From the NCBI GenBank assembly GCA_037954235.1, contig JBBMOA010000007.1, forward strand, positions 28,888,957 to 28,952,956: a DNA stretch of 64,000 nt. The letters are read 5' to 3'. The first letter of the stretch is position 1. Every line of letters starts with the position of its first letter. Below the pieces are notes generated by a model. The model saw only the letters and a program-made list of their open reading frames with translations. It was not told where the DNA came from and searched no databases. A program made the position numbers and the translations under genes. This document shows, piece after piece, positions 50,264-63,543 of this stretch. The DNA is from Aulostomus chinensis (Eukaryota > Chordata > Actinopteri > Syngnathiformes > Aulostomidae).

Positions 50264-50342
50264 AGAATGCAGAAAGAGCCAGTCACATACTGTGTATGTA
50301 GCCTGAAGCTAATGGTGACTGATGGCTAACAACAGCTAAACA
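50264..50342 (+). repeat. Dispersed ~75-bp repeat, copy 3
   Basis: GAATGCAGAAAGAGCCA, then GTAGCCTGAAGCTAATGGTG and GATGGCTAACAACAGC, matching copies near 130 and 44930. It is preceded by AAAGTGATACTTCACCCAATA at about 50162, which resembles the edge of a fish interspersed element. Confidence 0.5.
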
Positions 50343-51003
50343 GCCCAAAAATCTCAGTTTAAAACCTTTGTTATCATCCAAGTCTTCTTTGTACAGCTGC
50401 ACGCTCAATAATATCCATTAAGACTCTGATTTGAGATTAAAAAAGCAGTATTGGCTGATATTTCATTTTAGAACCTAGAAAGCCCCCCTCATGTGCTGGA
50501 ACCTCCAGGAAAAGGTTCGCTTGGATGGCAATTCCTAAAACTCACCCAGCGGTTATGTTCCCGCCTTTGCAAGCAGAGCCTGTCTCATCTCTGGCAAAGC
50601 GGGGCATGACTCTACAAGGCCTGTCTGGATTTGCGTTTCTGGCACATGCAGCATTGCATAGAGTCTCATAGCGCCGGTTCATATGCGCCTGTCTGTTCAG
50701 GTCGCCGAGCTAATCGTTGCTAAACAATCAACTGAAACTGGTTTCATATTAGTCACTTGCTTTGCCATAACAACTGTAGGGACGAGAACAATAGCGGGAC
50801 TGCCAGCAGCTGAAGATTCAGAACAACTAGCTTAGCAGTTAAGCCTGCTGTGGTTTGCAGCTCTGTAGGTGTAATATAGCCAAACTAGCAACCCCTGAAC
50901 TTTTGAGTGCACCTGTATTCTGATCATTGTGGTAAAATGGGATGAAGCGCTGCCATGGACAGTTAATGATGAGAAAATGTGACTGAAGAAAAACAACTTT
51001 TAG

Positions 51004-51025
51004 CCCCCCCCCCCCCCCCCCCCCC
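51004..51025 (+). repeat. Poly-C tract (22 C)
   Basis: An uninterrupted run of 22 cytosines in non-coding sequence. Confidence 0.9.
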
Positions 51026-52988
51026 AAAAACCCAAACCATCAGGCTTCTCATCCAGAAGATCAAACTCAATGAACGGCAACAACAAGAGTGCTAAAGCAC
51101 ACAAGCACAGGTGCTCCCTCCTTTCTGACTGGAAACGAAGAACCTGAGATAGGACAGTTGGAATTCTTGATCTGAGCTCAGACACGTTCATCAGCTGACT
51201 TGAGGCTTCGCTGCTCCTCTGTACGTGTAAATCTGGGTGACTCTAACAGCTCAGGTATGTTGTCACGCCTCCGTTGGGGGTCTGACCTCCTGCTCTTTGG
51301 TTGCAGACACAGACTGAACACACTGTCTTTTAAATCAAACCATGCCATCTTAAGCAATAATGTCTTAACAAGTGTTATACACAGTAACTCCTACCGAGTC
51401 TACGAATGAGCAGTCGACAATGAGGGGAACGTTCAACGAATGTAGTCAACACGAACATGAGTGACAGTCGCAGGAGAGAAAAAGACTGGAACGATTATTT
51501 ACCAGGCCATTAATTCCTCTCACCTATCAGCCAGCAGCCACTGGAGGGAATCCAACACTCAACAGCACCGTCAAACTGACAAATTAGCAAATTAGCTAGA
51601 AGACAAAGCGTCTCTCATCAGTGATTCGCTGAGACAGCACAGCTGGACAGCAACATTCCAAAGGTTTTAATCAGTAAAATAGAATCAGACATCATACACT
51701 CCCGATCACACCTCCGCAAAAGTCCACCATCTACCAACGCAGTCGTCGGGGCCGCGGAGCAAATGAAGCGTTTCAGCTCAAAGGAGGACATCAGGTTGAT
51801 TAGGAAAAACGCTTATCTGCAACTCTGAAGCCAGCAAAAGAACCAGGAACAGCTGCGAGTTACTTGCTCGTTCCTTTAGACATACAAATACGTATGAATA
51901 TGAATTCATTTCTTTTAATGAGATGGATTGACAAAGCCTGATTTCATCTTTTTGACCTTTGCTCAACATCTTTGGACTCCAACTTGTGTTGACCTGCCCG
52001 CAGCTGCTGCCTTTCCAGTGTGTGTCACAGCCGGCGATAGCTCATCCTCATCGTGTCCGTAGGCTACGAGCAGTTGTTCCGATGTCAGGTTTGTTTTGAT
52101 TCCATGATATATTCTAACAAAGGCCACTGGCACACGCGGGGTCAATACAACCAGAGTAGTCATGCGCTGGGTGAGTTGAATAGAAGCGCCGCGTGTCGTC
52201 ACATTGCATCAACACTTAACTTTTCACAGGCAAAATGGTGACTCAGTGATCCGTGTTTTAACATGCTCCCAATGATTCCATTTCTCGTGCTGTAGAATTA
52301 TATTTTTCCAAAACACAGTGTACTCACGATGATCCAAATCTGTCTGAACACCTATGGCTTTGATAAAGAGTTTCTGTATCCGTATCAGAAGGCCAAGATC
52401 TTTTTTTGGCTCCAATTGTTGCCTGCAAGAATAGCTTTTACATTACGCATGCAAGACGTCAAAGAGATGTGGTGTTTGCGGTGCCCTATGAAATCCACTT
52501 TAATTTTTTCCAGATTCTGTTTTATTTTTTTCCCCTAAATTCCATGTTTTCCATTTTAATTTTTCTCAATTCTGTGTTTTACGGTTTAAGCACTTTTTTT
52601 TTTTTATCAGAAAGAATGTCCAATCGTGTGGTGGAGGAATACAGTTTCAACAGATGTGTAAGGACTGTGGCCTGAAATAATCCCTCACATGTTGTTGAGG
52701 CATCATCATGTGTGAGATTAAGAGGAACCATGACATTGATTGAGCTGATCTGACGACAGCAGGGCTTAAACTGCAATTTGCTCGCCTTCCCACCACCACG
52801 GCAGAGCCACTAAGCAGCCGCTGGGGTGGCCATCGTTAGGGTTTCATCCTTTAGGACTCAAATTAAGAGTCATGTTCATCACTGATTGATCCGCTGATTC
52901 CTGTCATGATGGATCTTTAAGTGTTTTGATCTATAAATGTCATGTAAATGGAAAGAAAATTTGAAAAAAAAAAAAAAGAAGCTCATTA

Positions 52989-53324
52989 GAAAGGCGGCCC
53001 GGTGGAGCAGTGGTCCTCACCGTGGCCCCCAGCAAGAAGGTTGTGGGTGGAGCCCCGGCTGCAGCACGGGGTCTTTCTGGGTGAGTCTCCATGTTCTCCC
53101 TGTTCCTGCTGGGTTCTCTCTGGTACTCCAGCTTCCTCCACAGTCCAAAGACATCAAGAGGGACCAGGTTAATCCAGACTCTAAATTGACCGTAGGCGTG
53201 GCTGGGAGAGCCAATGGTTGTCTGTCTCTATGTGTTGGCCCTGCCATGGACTGGTGACCTGTCCAGGGGGAAGGCTGCTGGGATAGGCTCCACCCCCACC
53301 ACTCTGAACAGGAGAAGGAAGATG
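52989..53324 (+). mobile_element. SINE-like retroposon, copy D
   Basis: The only plus-strand copy and the most complete. The head is GGCGGCCCGGTGGAGCAGTGG, with CAGTGG resembling a tRNA A box. The body follows through CAGCAAGAAGGTTGTGGG, a degenerate B-box position, then the shared core and the end GGGATAGGCTCCACCCCC..CTGAACAGGAGAAGG. It is bracketed by a perfect 11-bp target-site duplication, GAAGCTCATTA at 52978-52988 and 53325-53335. The tRNA-like head and the ~335-bp length suggest a tRNA-derived SINE. It encodes nothing. Confidence 0.85.
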
Positions 53325-56300
53325 GAAGCTCATTAAAAATTCCGAGAGCCCAAAGTGATGCGTTCAAATTGCCTCCTGTCCAACCAACGGTAGAAAACTC
53401 TTGGTTTTCTGTCGGGTATGAAAACAACAACCAGAGTTCTGAACCAAAATTTGTGCTTGAAAAAAAAAAAAACTTGAGACGAAGAAGGGATGATCAGAAG
53501 TGTTGGGGAATTTCTTTACCTCCATTCATCGTTTTTAATGGTTGCAGTTTTATTACGGTTTATTAATCTTGTCCACATCGGGCTGTTCTGGTTAGATTTC
53601 AATATTTTAAGTATTATCAAGTATCAATAAATTCAGAAGGCATTTAAAGTGGATTTTTTCATATCAAACATTTTATTCCTCAGTGAATTTTAGAACGTAG
53701 GAAGAAGTCAGTATCTTAGAGGTATTTTTTAGTATATTAATACTGGCCTGACCGGGTCTTTGCTCATTATCTGTTGTTTATGATGCGGAAACAATGTGGT
53801 GAATAAAAGACTGATTAGCATTTCCAAATGTTTGGGAAAACAGGGGGAAAAAAACGTTCTTTTATAAAGAAAATAAATGAAGTTCACCTCAGCGTGTGCC
53901 CAACGCGAATATCCCATCAACTTGTTTCACACCTGTCAGCATCTGTAACGACTGCGCTCACGTTCCTGCAGATGCTGTGATAGTCTGGGTTTGGCAGCGG
54001 CGTCATGTGATACCGTCTGAGTTCCCTGCAGCACGAATGCTGATTGGACTGCAGGTATGTTGTGCATCAAGTCTTTTGACCACGTGAAGAACACGAGGAT
54101 CGATTAGTGGGTCCCCGTGTTGGATCTGACGGTCGCTTCGACAGTTTCCTGGATGAGAAGGAGTTCGACCCTCTGCCCCTCTGACGGCGCCACGTGTTGC
54201 TCTGCCTCCGGCTGCAGCTGCACATACCTGCTACACGTATGTCTGGCAAAGCTACATGTGAATCTGTGATTGATTTCCACTGCCAGAGGTCAGTAGAGCG
54301 CAACGTGAGCTCAACGTTGGCCGCCACCCATCACGGGATATTATTAGATACCTGGTGTCTATTTATAGTTCCTTACTTCCTCCTGTGTTTTTATTTATTT
54401 ATAAGGTTTTAGGATTTTATTGACTACCAAAGTTGTCTTCATGGGTCTGAGAGAGGGAACATTTTGGAAATTTACTGAGATAAACGCTTGTCTGAATGAA
54501 CATTCCTCCGGGTTCCTTTCACAACAATGGAAAATCACGGTGTGTGTTGTCTTCCTTGGAAAAATACAGGATCAGATTTTTACTACGAACAGTCGAACAG
54601 GATCGGTCTGCCTGAAGGAAAGATGAAGTTCTATGTGTCCCTGGCTAATTTGGTCTGAGAGGAGGAACGGATCCCTTCTTTCAGACCATCCCTTCATCAC
54701 CGTCCACCCCTGATTACTACTGTCGTGGTGTCATCGTGATTTTGAACATCGCCTCATGCCTGAAACACACGGCGATGCAGCTGTGGACGCGGCGAGTCGC
54801 TGTGGTCATGAATCGTTGCGTCACCTGGAGCTGCTACACTGATGTCTGGTCCTGGCGGACCTTTTTTCACTTATTTCTTTTCTGAGCAGGTGATGATGCC
54901 GTCTTCCACGTATTTTATAAACGACACCGTCTCTGCTGAAATGCTCCATTTGTGCCTGAGCAGGCGGAGCCAATGTGGCTGCTGAAACCTCAGCCATGCG
55001 CCGCCGATGCGAAGCCTCGCCGCCTCTCCGCTGTGGGTCTGGAGCTAAAGGTCCCTCAGGAGTGGCGGACCAAGGTTATGAGGGTTGACAGGAGCTCTCC
55101 AAGGTCCTGAAGCAACACCAAGGGCCAGCTGTTATAAATTCCAGGTGTTTCAGACAGAAAAAAAGGTTGCATATTAAATATTTATGGAGCTGCTTTTGTC
55201 GTTGAGTGGGTTCGAGTGAGCCGCTCGGACTGACACGAGGTAAAAAGCAAGTCATGACAGACGACAGGTAACGTCGTCATCCCAAAGCAAAAAAAAAAAA
55301 TGCAATCGTTTCAGTTTTAAGGGCATTTTTATGTTCATGATGCTGCGATTGCAAATAATGCATCTAAGTTGAGGCGCAACATTCCCGTTTCCATGAATCC
55401 TCACTTTTTTCCCCCTCTTTTTTGTGTTTTCCAGAGAGCGTGGACGGAGCCCCACATCAGCTCTCGAGACGGCCCCTGCATGCTTAAGGCCGTTTAGGAG
55501 CCGTACACATGTAACCTATAGAGAAGCACTTGTAGGCCAAGCCAGAGCAAAAGAGACGGAACAAATTGGATCTCTGAGCGTAAAGCGTAACTAAAGCACG
55601 GGGCATCAAGCCAGCAACACATCATTAACAGCTCCGGCTTGGTTCTCTCTCATCAAATCATGAATGAGACATTTCCCTTACCTGTTCATTCCCTTCACTC
55701 TGCACAGCAGTGATTCTGTCAGGACATGTTTGACATCTGTCTCATGTTTGAAGACCCTTACGGTACCAAAAAGTCCCTTGAGCTTGTGTGTAGATTATCA
55801 GTCTGGATTGGCAGAAACTGAATTCGATATTCAGAGCCGATTTCAACGTGAATAATCTGTTTTTGTTGGTTGTAATGAGACTGTCCTGTCTCCCTGGAGC
55901 AGCTACGGAAGCCCAGAATGGACGAAATCGAGACATGCTGGCTCTTCCTCTCATATCTTTAGTCGTTCTTGTTTCAGTCTCACGAGACAGGTTTTGTCTT
56001 CAATCATCAAGCTAGGAGAGACTCTTGCTCTCTTTTTTTATTGTGGTGTTGCTTTTTAAATCCAAGAGTCACGAGGAGAAGGATACGTTGATGAGACCAT
56101 TCAGGAGGCGGCCGTCGTATTCACAAGTTTACCGTTCTGCCGTTTAGGCAACAAAGCAGTTTTCAGTGTGGTGAGAAGTTTGTTAAGCTGCGAGCCGGCG
56201 CCTACACGCTGGTGACTGCTGACGCTCACGATCAAGCTGAATATGAATTAGCGGACGGAGGGAAACTGTCCTCATGCTCATGTCTGAGAGTTCAGGCTCG

Positions 56301-57374
56301 GTTACTTCCGCCACTCGTGAGTCCTGAGAAGTTTGCCATGGGAATTCCAGCACTTCAAGCTCAAACTGGAAGGTCTCACCAGAGGCCAGTCCGTCAGGGC
56401 TGGACGCTGCAGGGCAGAACCTTTAGATAAACTCCATGTGGTGTCATGTGATGGATGTGCAGAGAGGCCAGTGTGAGAGGTTGGAGAAAGATTTCACTTT
56501 GGCACAGACATCAAGGTCCTTATAACTCCATCCATGACCCGGCAGAATGTTTGGAATGGAAAAATACTTTCATTTTGCTGGGTTGTCCCATTATTTCCTC
56601 AGTTGTCTACTGCATCTAATCTTCCTGCAAGAATGGCACAATGCAGATTTCTCCTGTCAACAACAGCAGGAACTCAACGGGATACACAGATCCTTAAAAA
56701 CCCCGTCACTGCGTCTTTGATCACAACAACTTGTTTATTACGAGTTACACTGAGTTTAAATCCTTCGACACTGACATATTGCTGCCTTCATCAACCTTTT
56801 AATGGGATTCCCCGGGGGGCCCACTTGTTCAAAAAAAGTAGATCAGAATGTTCCAGATTTTGAAATCCCATGTTTTGCTGTCCAAGACCAAGCAATCCAT
56901 CTTATTTTTGTCTCTGGTTTATGAAAGCAACCCTGGATTAGATCAGCCTCAGATCGAGGAAAAAGAGCACAAATCGGACGCTGACACTTGACCTCATCAT
57001 CCCCAACACGGACGAGCTGACAGTAAAACAGCCAGAAGCAGCAACAGTCACTCCGCTGGTTTGAGTCCAGCTCGGCTTTCGAGGCTCAAAAACAGGTCGA
57101 GTGACCAGACGTCACACATCGGGGTTGAGCAGAGCATCTGACAAAATCTGAGTCCAAAACTAAAACATAACAACGAGATGCTGACACGGGAGAGGCCCAG
57201 AGACCTGATCCACGCTACCTGTGACGCTGGCACTGTTGCGGGAAATAAAACTGAACGACCTGAGTCACGTAAGAGTTACAGAATCAGATTTTGGTCACTT
57301 CTACCTGCAGTCGTGACCGTAATGAGCTCAAACTCATGGATCATTGATGAATACATATTTGTAAAACTTGTTTT

Positions 57375-57720
57375 CCATCCATCCATACATCCATCTTCTC
57401 CCTCTGATCCTGTTGAGGGTCAGGTGAGAGGTGGGGTTCCCCCTGGACAGGTCACCAGTCCATGGCAGGGCCAACACATAGAGACAGACAACCATTGGCT
57501 CTCCCAGCCACGCCTACGGTCAATTTAGAGTCTGGATTAACCTGGTCCCTCTTGATGTCTTTGGACTGTGGAGGAAGCTGGAGTACCAGAGAGAACCCAG
57601 CAGGAACAGGGAGAACATGGAGACTCACCCAGAAAGACCCCGTGCTGCAGCCGGGGCTCCACCCACACCCTTCTTGATGGGGGCCACAGTGAGGACCACT
57701 GCACCACCGGGCCACCTTTG
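57375..57720 (-). mobile_element. SINE-like retroposon, copy E
   Basis: A minus-strand copy with its CCATCCATCC tail at the left and its head ending GGCCACCTTTG at the right. Flanked by AAAACTTGTTTT (57363-57374) and AAAACTGGTTTT (57721-57732), a 12-bp duplication with one mismatch. The core is nearly identical to copies B, C and D. Confidence 0.85.
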
Positions 57721-59237
57721 AAAACTGGTTTTGATTCATGAGGAAAGTCAAAGGTTGTAACAAAGCACATGAATGGAGCTCATTCTGACTGCAGTGAGTC
57801 CAGCCAGCCAGCGTTCTGTTGTCTTTATTTGAGAGTCTTTTTTTGACCGACCACTGGAAGACTTGAGCCGAAGAATTCAAGATCAGTATTTGAATGCACG
57901 TACATGCACGTGACAAGGTTGGATACCAAACTCTTAAAGGGACAGTTATCATTTTTGGAAGTTGCCTCCTATTTACGACAGGATACAAAGAGAGTTTGGA
58001 CCTGCTTTTATGACTGAAATTACATTGTGATGAATAAATCTGTTATTAAGGGAGAGTAAAATACCAAAAAAAGGCATCCTTGAGTACCGGTGCTGGATCC
58101 CAGGTCCTGGTACCAGTGCCGATATCAGTTCAAATCTGGATGGGCTTAAATGTTCTTGTCTTGCATCTTGCTGAGAGGTTACGGTGCTGCAATCACAGTG
58201 TGAGAGTCTTTTAATTCCTCATCCGTCCGTCAATTTCTTCCCTTTTTCCTTTTCAATACTGAGCTTCTACGAGAAGAGGGAAGGTGTCTGAGCACGACAT
58301 CGTTGACGCGCGTGAATTTTAGGGCCCTGAATGTACCTAACCTGAGTTTCTTGACTGCTATTTGTGCCTGTTGGATGGAGAGAGGCAGAGAAGAGAGGAA
58401 GTGAGGTTACGAGGGGAAAAGAGCTTCTGCGGCTTGCTGTTTATTGAGAGGCAACGATCTTCGCTTGTGCAGGTGAGCCAGTTACCTGAGCTGGATCCCT
58501 GCAGGAGTGAACAGAGTCGGATTGTGGTTAAATGGCTGTAAACACACAGAGCCTCCGAGCCGCAACTCTAAGGTACGAGTGAAAACCTCCACGTGGAGAC
58601 TTAAGACTTGACAGGAGGAAGATGGACACAAAAATCAAAGGAAGTCCAGATTGGACAGGTAAGAGACCAGAGGACCCACCAGCAGTGAGACGCCGAGGGT
58701 CAGGTGGGCGGACGTGAGGCCGGCGAGGAGCTGATTGGCCAAGCGGACGGGTCAGAGAGGTGAAGGACTGACGAACAGGCCGGGAACAGCACACGAAAAA
58801 CGAAGTGAAAACACACGAAAAGGCAGGAAGTAAAAACAATACACATGACACAAGCGTGATGTACTTATCAAAATAAAAGAGAAAGAATCCAAAACAAGGC
58901 TGTACACAGAACAAAACACAGGAGACTATAGAGACGCGTGGAAACCCCCGGCAGCCTTCAGAGCACCTCAGCTCCAATCGTCCGTCCACCCAGAGATTTA
59001 GGGGCTTTTTTTGGTTTGTTTTTTGTTGTTTGCAGTAAGATGTGAATTTGAAACATTAAAACTGGACATAAAACAATGAAACAGGAAATCAAAAATTATA
59101 AATTTGGAGAAAAAAAAATCTAATTTTGTAATCCCATATTAATGAGAAAAATGCCGAAACCTTTGTTAGTTGGTGGGAAATGACAAGGACGTGACAGGAT
59201 TTCTCCAAATTTGGGCTCAAATGTCCACTGGGACTGG

Positions 59238-59250
59238 AGGTCAGAGGTCA
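59238..59250 (+). promoter_or_regulatory. DR1 nuclear-receptor motif
   Basis: AGGTCA-G-AGGTCA, two perfect half-sites with one-base spacing, followed by CTGTGAC. It is embedded in sequence (AAATGTCCACTGGGACTGG) that resembles a dispersed fish repeat, so it may be repeat-borne rather than a selected site. Confidence 0.4.
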
Positions 59251-61341
59251 CTGTGACAGGTAAAAACCATGGAGGCAAACAAATAGGATGTGGTACTTGT
59301 ACTCAGATGACATGACACCTTTATTGTGACTCATTTTTCAGCTTATAGACCGCAGGTTTAGTCATGAGACGCAGTGGAAGGTGCATAACTGTTACCGCAT
59401 GAATAAAACACAGCAGCTATCGAGTGGGAACAATGCAACTGTGGTAGTACGTCACCGTGAAGTATTGACTCTTCACCTCGCCTGACAAGTATTTGTCTTG
59501 TAGAGCTGATGAAACATCTTTCATCATTGCATTTAAAATGTGAAAAGACGTTGGGGATCAATTTGGACGGTGTTTGGAATTCCAGTGGGCGGCGTGCCGG
59601 AGGGAAAACGGGTTCTGAAAGCCAGAAATCCGAGCACCTGCAGAGGAGTCGCTGACACTGATCAGCACGACTGTCAACCTCTCAGATATATAGTTCGTGT
59701 TGAGCAACTGGCCTGTAAATATCTTCTTAGAGTTTTAAATGTTTATCCAAACTTCCTGCTATTATCTGTTCCCCGTGTGTGCTTTTACTTGGTTTCAAAA
59801 CACGGCTGTGTGAGTCACGCTGATAAACAGTGACATGCAAAAGCTGCTTATGTAACTTTAAAAGCTTAATTATGTGAAAACCTGACGTTTTGTCAAGTGT
59901 GTTTGTTGTTTCATGGACTTTCACGTTCTTACGCTCACACCAATTCTGCAGGGACGGCAACTTCAGATGTGCATTTCTTGTTAAGATGCACATTATAGAG
60001 CAGATATCCTAGATTTATTTGGACAGCTCGGTGGATTTGACCTGGCAACCTTCCTACCACAACGGTTTTTCCACTCCTCCATGATTTGTGTTGCCTGCGT
60101 TCATTTTCTATTTTTATTTTATTCAGCCTTTTATTTCTTATTATAACTCGTTCATGACTTCTCCTAATTCAAGTTTTCTCCTGCAACAAATTCCTCGAGC
60201 CGTGCCAGTAAAACGGCATCTTCACACACACAAATACTGCGGGTGATATATTGGTCACTGTCTACAGTTGTTTATCCTTCTTATTTTGCTCTGAGGCAAC
60301 AAGCTGAGAAAACGTAGATCACATTTTCAAGATGTTTAGGCTTTTATTCCACATTGCTTTCTTCAGTTCCAGCAGATGGATGTTCCTCCAGTGGCCCATA
60401 ACCGGGTTTCAAAAATAGCAGGTTTACTGTAGTTAGCAGTGTTGTAGTTGGTGTTGCCGTCGCGGCTCGTCCTTTCTGCTCAATCGCATTCTGCCGCCGT
60501 GAGTCAGCTGCTGTCACCGAGGCCCTGCAGGCCCCGCGGTCTGCACCCGGCTCCCTCTTGGTGGTGCACCCAGAGGACAAGAATAACACCAACAATGTGG
60601 GGAGCGTTTCTCACCCCCCAAGGAGTGATTCACACCCTTTGAAACGGGATTGGCTGAGTGACACGTCTGAGTTATCGGGATCGTCACGTTGTCCTCATTA
60701 AGACGTTTTAATTGAAGACACGTTTCATCTCTTTGGAACGTGTTGGATGGCCGTGATTTATCTCTCATCTGATAGTCATTCACACGATCCGACTCACCAG
60801 CACGAAAGTAGTCAAGACAACTGGATCGGCACTTTTCAACCAGAACTTTAAGAGATTTGCTTGCTGGAGCATTGACAGTTACTCATAAAATGCTCAAATG
60901 GCGTTTCTGAAGTTCTATTCCATGTGTTGCCGGCAAACCCCGACTACTGAACAGAGTAACAATGCAAGGACTGTTGGGGAGCAGATACAATGAGGTCGTT
61001 TCCTCCCGGCTTGATGACACAGAGCAGGATGTTTATTGGAGGAATTTACATTGACAACTCAATAGATTTGATTCATTTCATTTCTGCACAACCTGTGTGT
61101 TCATGCAGCATCCTACTTATCACTGCAGCCTGCTGAACCAGGACCACAGCACTGCCTGCTTTACTCTTTTAATTAATAATAGTTTTAATTAATGATAGCC
61201 TGCAGGTTTCACATTGTAAGCTGGTGCCACCGTCCAGTTGGGGCTCTGGATCTACGCCTCCGTGTCAGCCGCGGCCGGAGGGATGATAGCCTCAGGTTGG
61301 TTCGTCCTCTGGGACTCGGTGATGAATTGAAAACATTTGGG

Positions 61342-61466
61342 AGGTCAAAGGTCAGCCGTTAAGGTCACCGTCACCTCACATTAAACGAATATCTCCAGAA
61401 CGGCTTGCTATGTCTTTAACTTCGGCATTCAAAGATGGCCTGAAAGGTTTTGGTGGTCAAAGGTCA
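61342..61466 (+). promoter_or_regulatory. Pair of DR1 nuclear-receptor motifs
   Basis: AGGTCA-A-AGGTCA at 61342-61354 is a perfect DR1. TGGTCA-A-AGGTCA at 61454-61466 is a near-perfect one about 110 bp downstream. The surrounding AATATCTCCAGAACGGC and AAGGTCACCGTCACCTC resemble a dispersed repeat. DR1 sites bind PPAR/RXR, HNF4 or COUP-TF. Function here is unproven. Confidence 0.4.
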
Positions 61467-63520
61467 CTGTGCCGCACCCTCGCAGTGGAAATGTCTGTTT
61501 AAGAGAAAGTCCATCCTGGAAGCCCGGTGCAGCGACTCATTCATCACTTCTAGTCTCTAACAACCAAGCCTACGTGTGAATGAGTGAGTCATCATCATCC
61601 CCCCCGTTTACATCACTCATTCATACATAGCGGCTGAACAGGAATCACAGAGCTGCGTTTTTGCCACGGATGCCGTCCTCAAACTGTCCCGCCTCACTCA
61701 CCTCTCAACTGCTTCCAGCGCGCTGCCTTTTACCCCCACCCCCCCTTTCCTCCAGCCCACCACCACCACAGGTCCTCGTCCGGGGGAAGACGCTGCCCCT
61801 GCCTCCCTCTGTCAGCTGGATCAGGATCTGACAGCCTGCTGAGCTCGTTTCCGTCATGTCATCCTGTAATTAACCTACACAGGGATAAAACTGCTGTTAC
61901 TGCCTGCCGAGCCCCTCTAGTAGAACTACTGTATGTAAACAATGTTGGTGCAGAAGAACATCCCTTCAAAAACTACTGTAGTACAAGAACATGCATCTCC
62001 TTCTGTCAAGACACCCAGGAAACGAACCCTGATTGGTGGCAGCCGACTGGTTTTCCCACCTGAGGCGAGCGGCTGCTGCCTGGACGGTCCCTGCCCGGCG
62101 TTGCTGGTGATTACAAACATCCCCGAAAATCTGCATCTTATTTCGTTGTCTGGAATCAGTCACTCGCTGCTGCACTCCAATAACTTTTTACAATCACACT
62201 AAATTTCACTTGGACATGTATCTGAATACTGCAGATGTAGATGCTGCTGCTCAGCCAGGAGAACAATGGCGACTCAGTACAGTAAAGAAATGTTGCACTT
62301 TTTATTGCTTTCATACCCCCCCCCTACAGATCTATTAAAACTTGCTCTGCTAAATTATGCTACCAAAGCTCCCGTCAGAGGGTTCAATCAGCGACCTGAG
62401 TGCTTGTTCAGAGGCTGACGCGTAAAACTGCAGTATATTGATACCACGTCGCAGTACATTGTGATAAAGTTGTTTGTTATGACAGTCAAATTTCAGCGTT
62501 TCTGTTCTGTGACGCAAGAAACTTGCTGTCGCCATGATGTCATAGCAGCGCGGTCTACATACGGAAACTGGAACGGAAATTATGAAAGAAATACTTTTGA
62601 CTCTGTTTTTCCGCTGAGTTATCAAAATAATATAAAGTGTATCACAGCCCTGTTTAGAGACGCTCAGTCAATGACGACGGACACAACAAAATCAGTCACA
62701 TCACATCGCAGTAAATCGTTTGTGACACCATATGTGTTTTAGTTTTGATGAGTGCCATATCGCACCGTGCGTACGGACGCATCCTGATGAATCGCATCGT
62801 GACTCATATCATGGGGGGGGTGTAGCGATGGAAGGGTCATGTCTCCCCTTTTGACTGGAGAACAAAGCAGGTTGTGTTGCTCTGTGGTCATAAACAGCAG
62901 CTGCAGTTTCACCGCAGTGTCAGAGGAGAACGAGCACGTGGCGGCGGAGGCGTGCAGGTAACGCCACCCTCGTGTTGCCCGGCCAGCACTACACAGCTGA
63001 ATCATCCACAACTCCTCTCTCCTTCTCAGGTATTTTTAGAATGATTTCACATGCAATTACGTAGGATGCTGGTAAACAAGCCTCTGGTCAGAGGCCGGCT
63101 CCAAACTTGGCTCAGCCGGGAGACGAGGCAGACGGTTTCAAGTGAAGAGGAATAACTTCATGTGCTGGCAGGAGTGCAGCGCAGTCCATGGGGGTGGAAG
63201 GCTTTTTTTTTTCTTCCTCCGCAGAAACACTTGTGTTTTATATTTGCGCCTTGCCACACATTCTTTTGTGTTCATGGGGGAGGAAGAGGATGAGACTCTG
63301 ACTTTTTAAGTTTTCTGTCTTGTCACGTAAAGCATTCCACTCCGAGTCGGCCGCAGCACTCACACTTAGGTAAACGTTTGCGTCCGTTCAATCGTGCACT
63401 GCCCATTTTTACGGTGTGTTCAGGCTGCACCCATGCAGCACGCAGGTGTGCAGCGTGTGTGGATGCATGCATGTAGGCGTGTGCATTCATGTGTGTGTAT
63501 TTGAATATGATTTATGGATC

Positions 63521-63543
63521 GTGTGTGTGTGTGTGTGTGTGTG
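63521..63543 (+). repeat. (TG)n microsatellite
   Basis: About eleven TG units in a GTGTG-rich neighbourhood (63420-63545). Confidence 0.9.

Noticed and set aside
52989..53070. tRNA-like A and B boxes at the head of SINE copy D considered as a tRNA gene
   Set aside because: There is no cloverleaf, the B box is degenerate (GGTGGAGCCCC instead of a GGTTCGA type), and the sequence continues into the repeat.
58528..58989. 153-codon hydrophobic ORF on the minus strand
   Set aside because: Its composition follows AAAACACA-type repeat sequence on the plus strand. No family is recognised and there are no splice signals. It looks like a degraded dispersed element.
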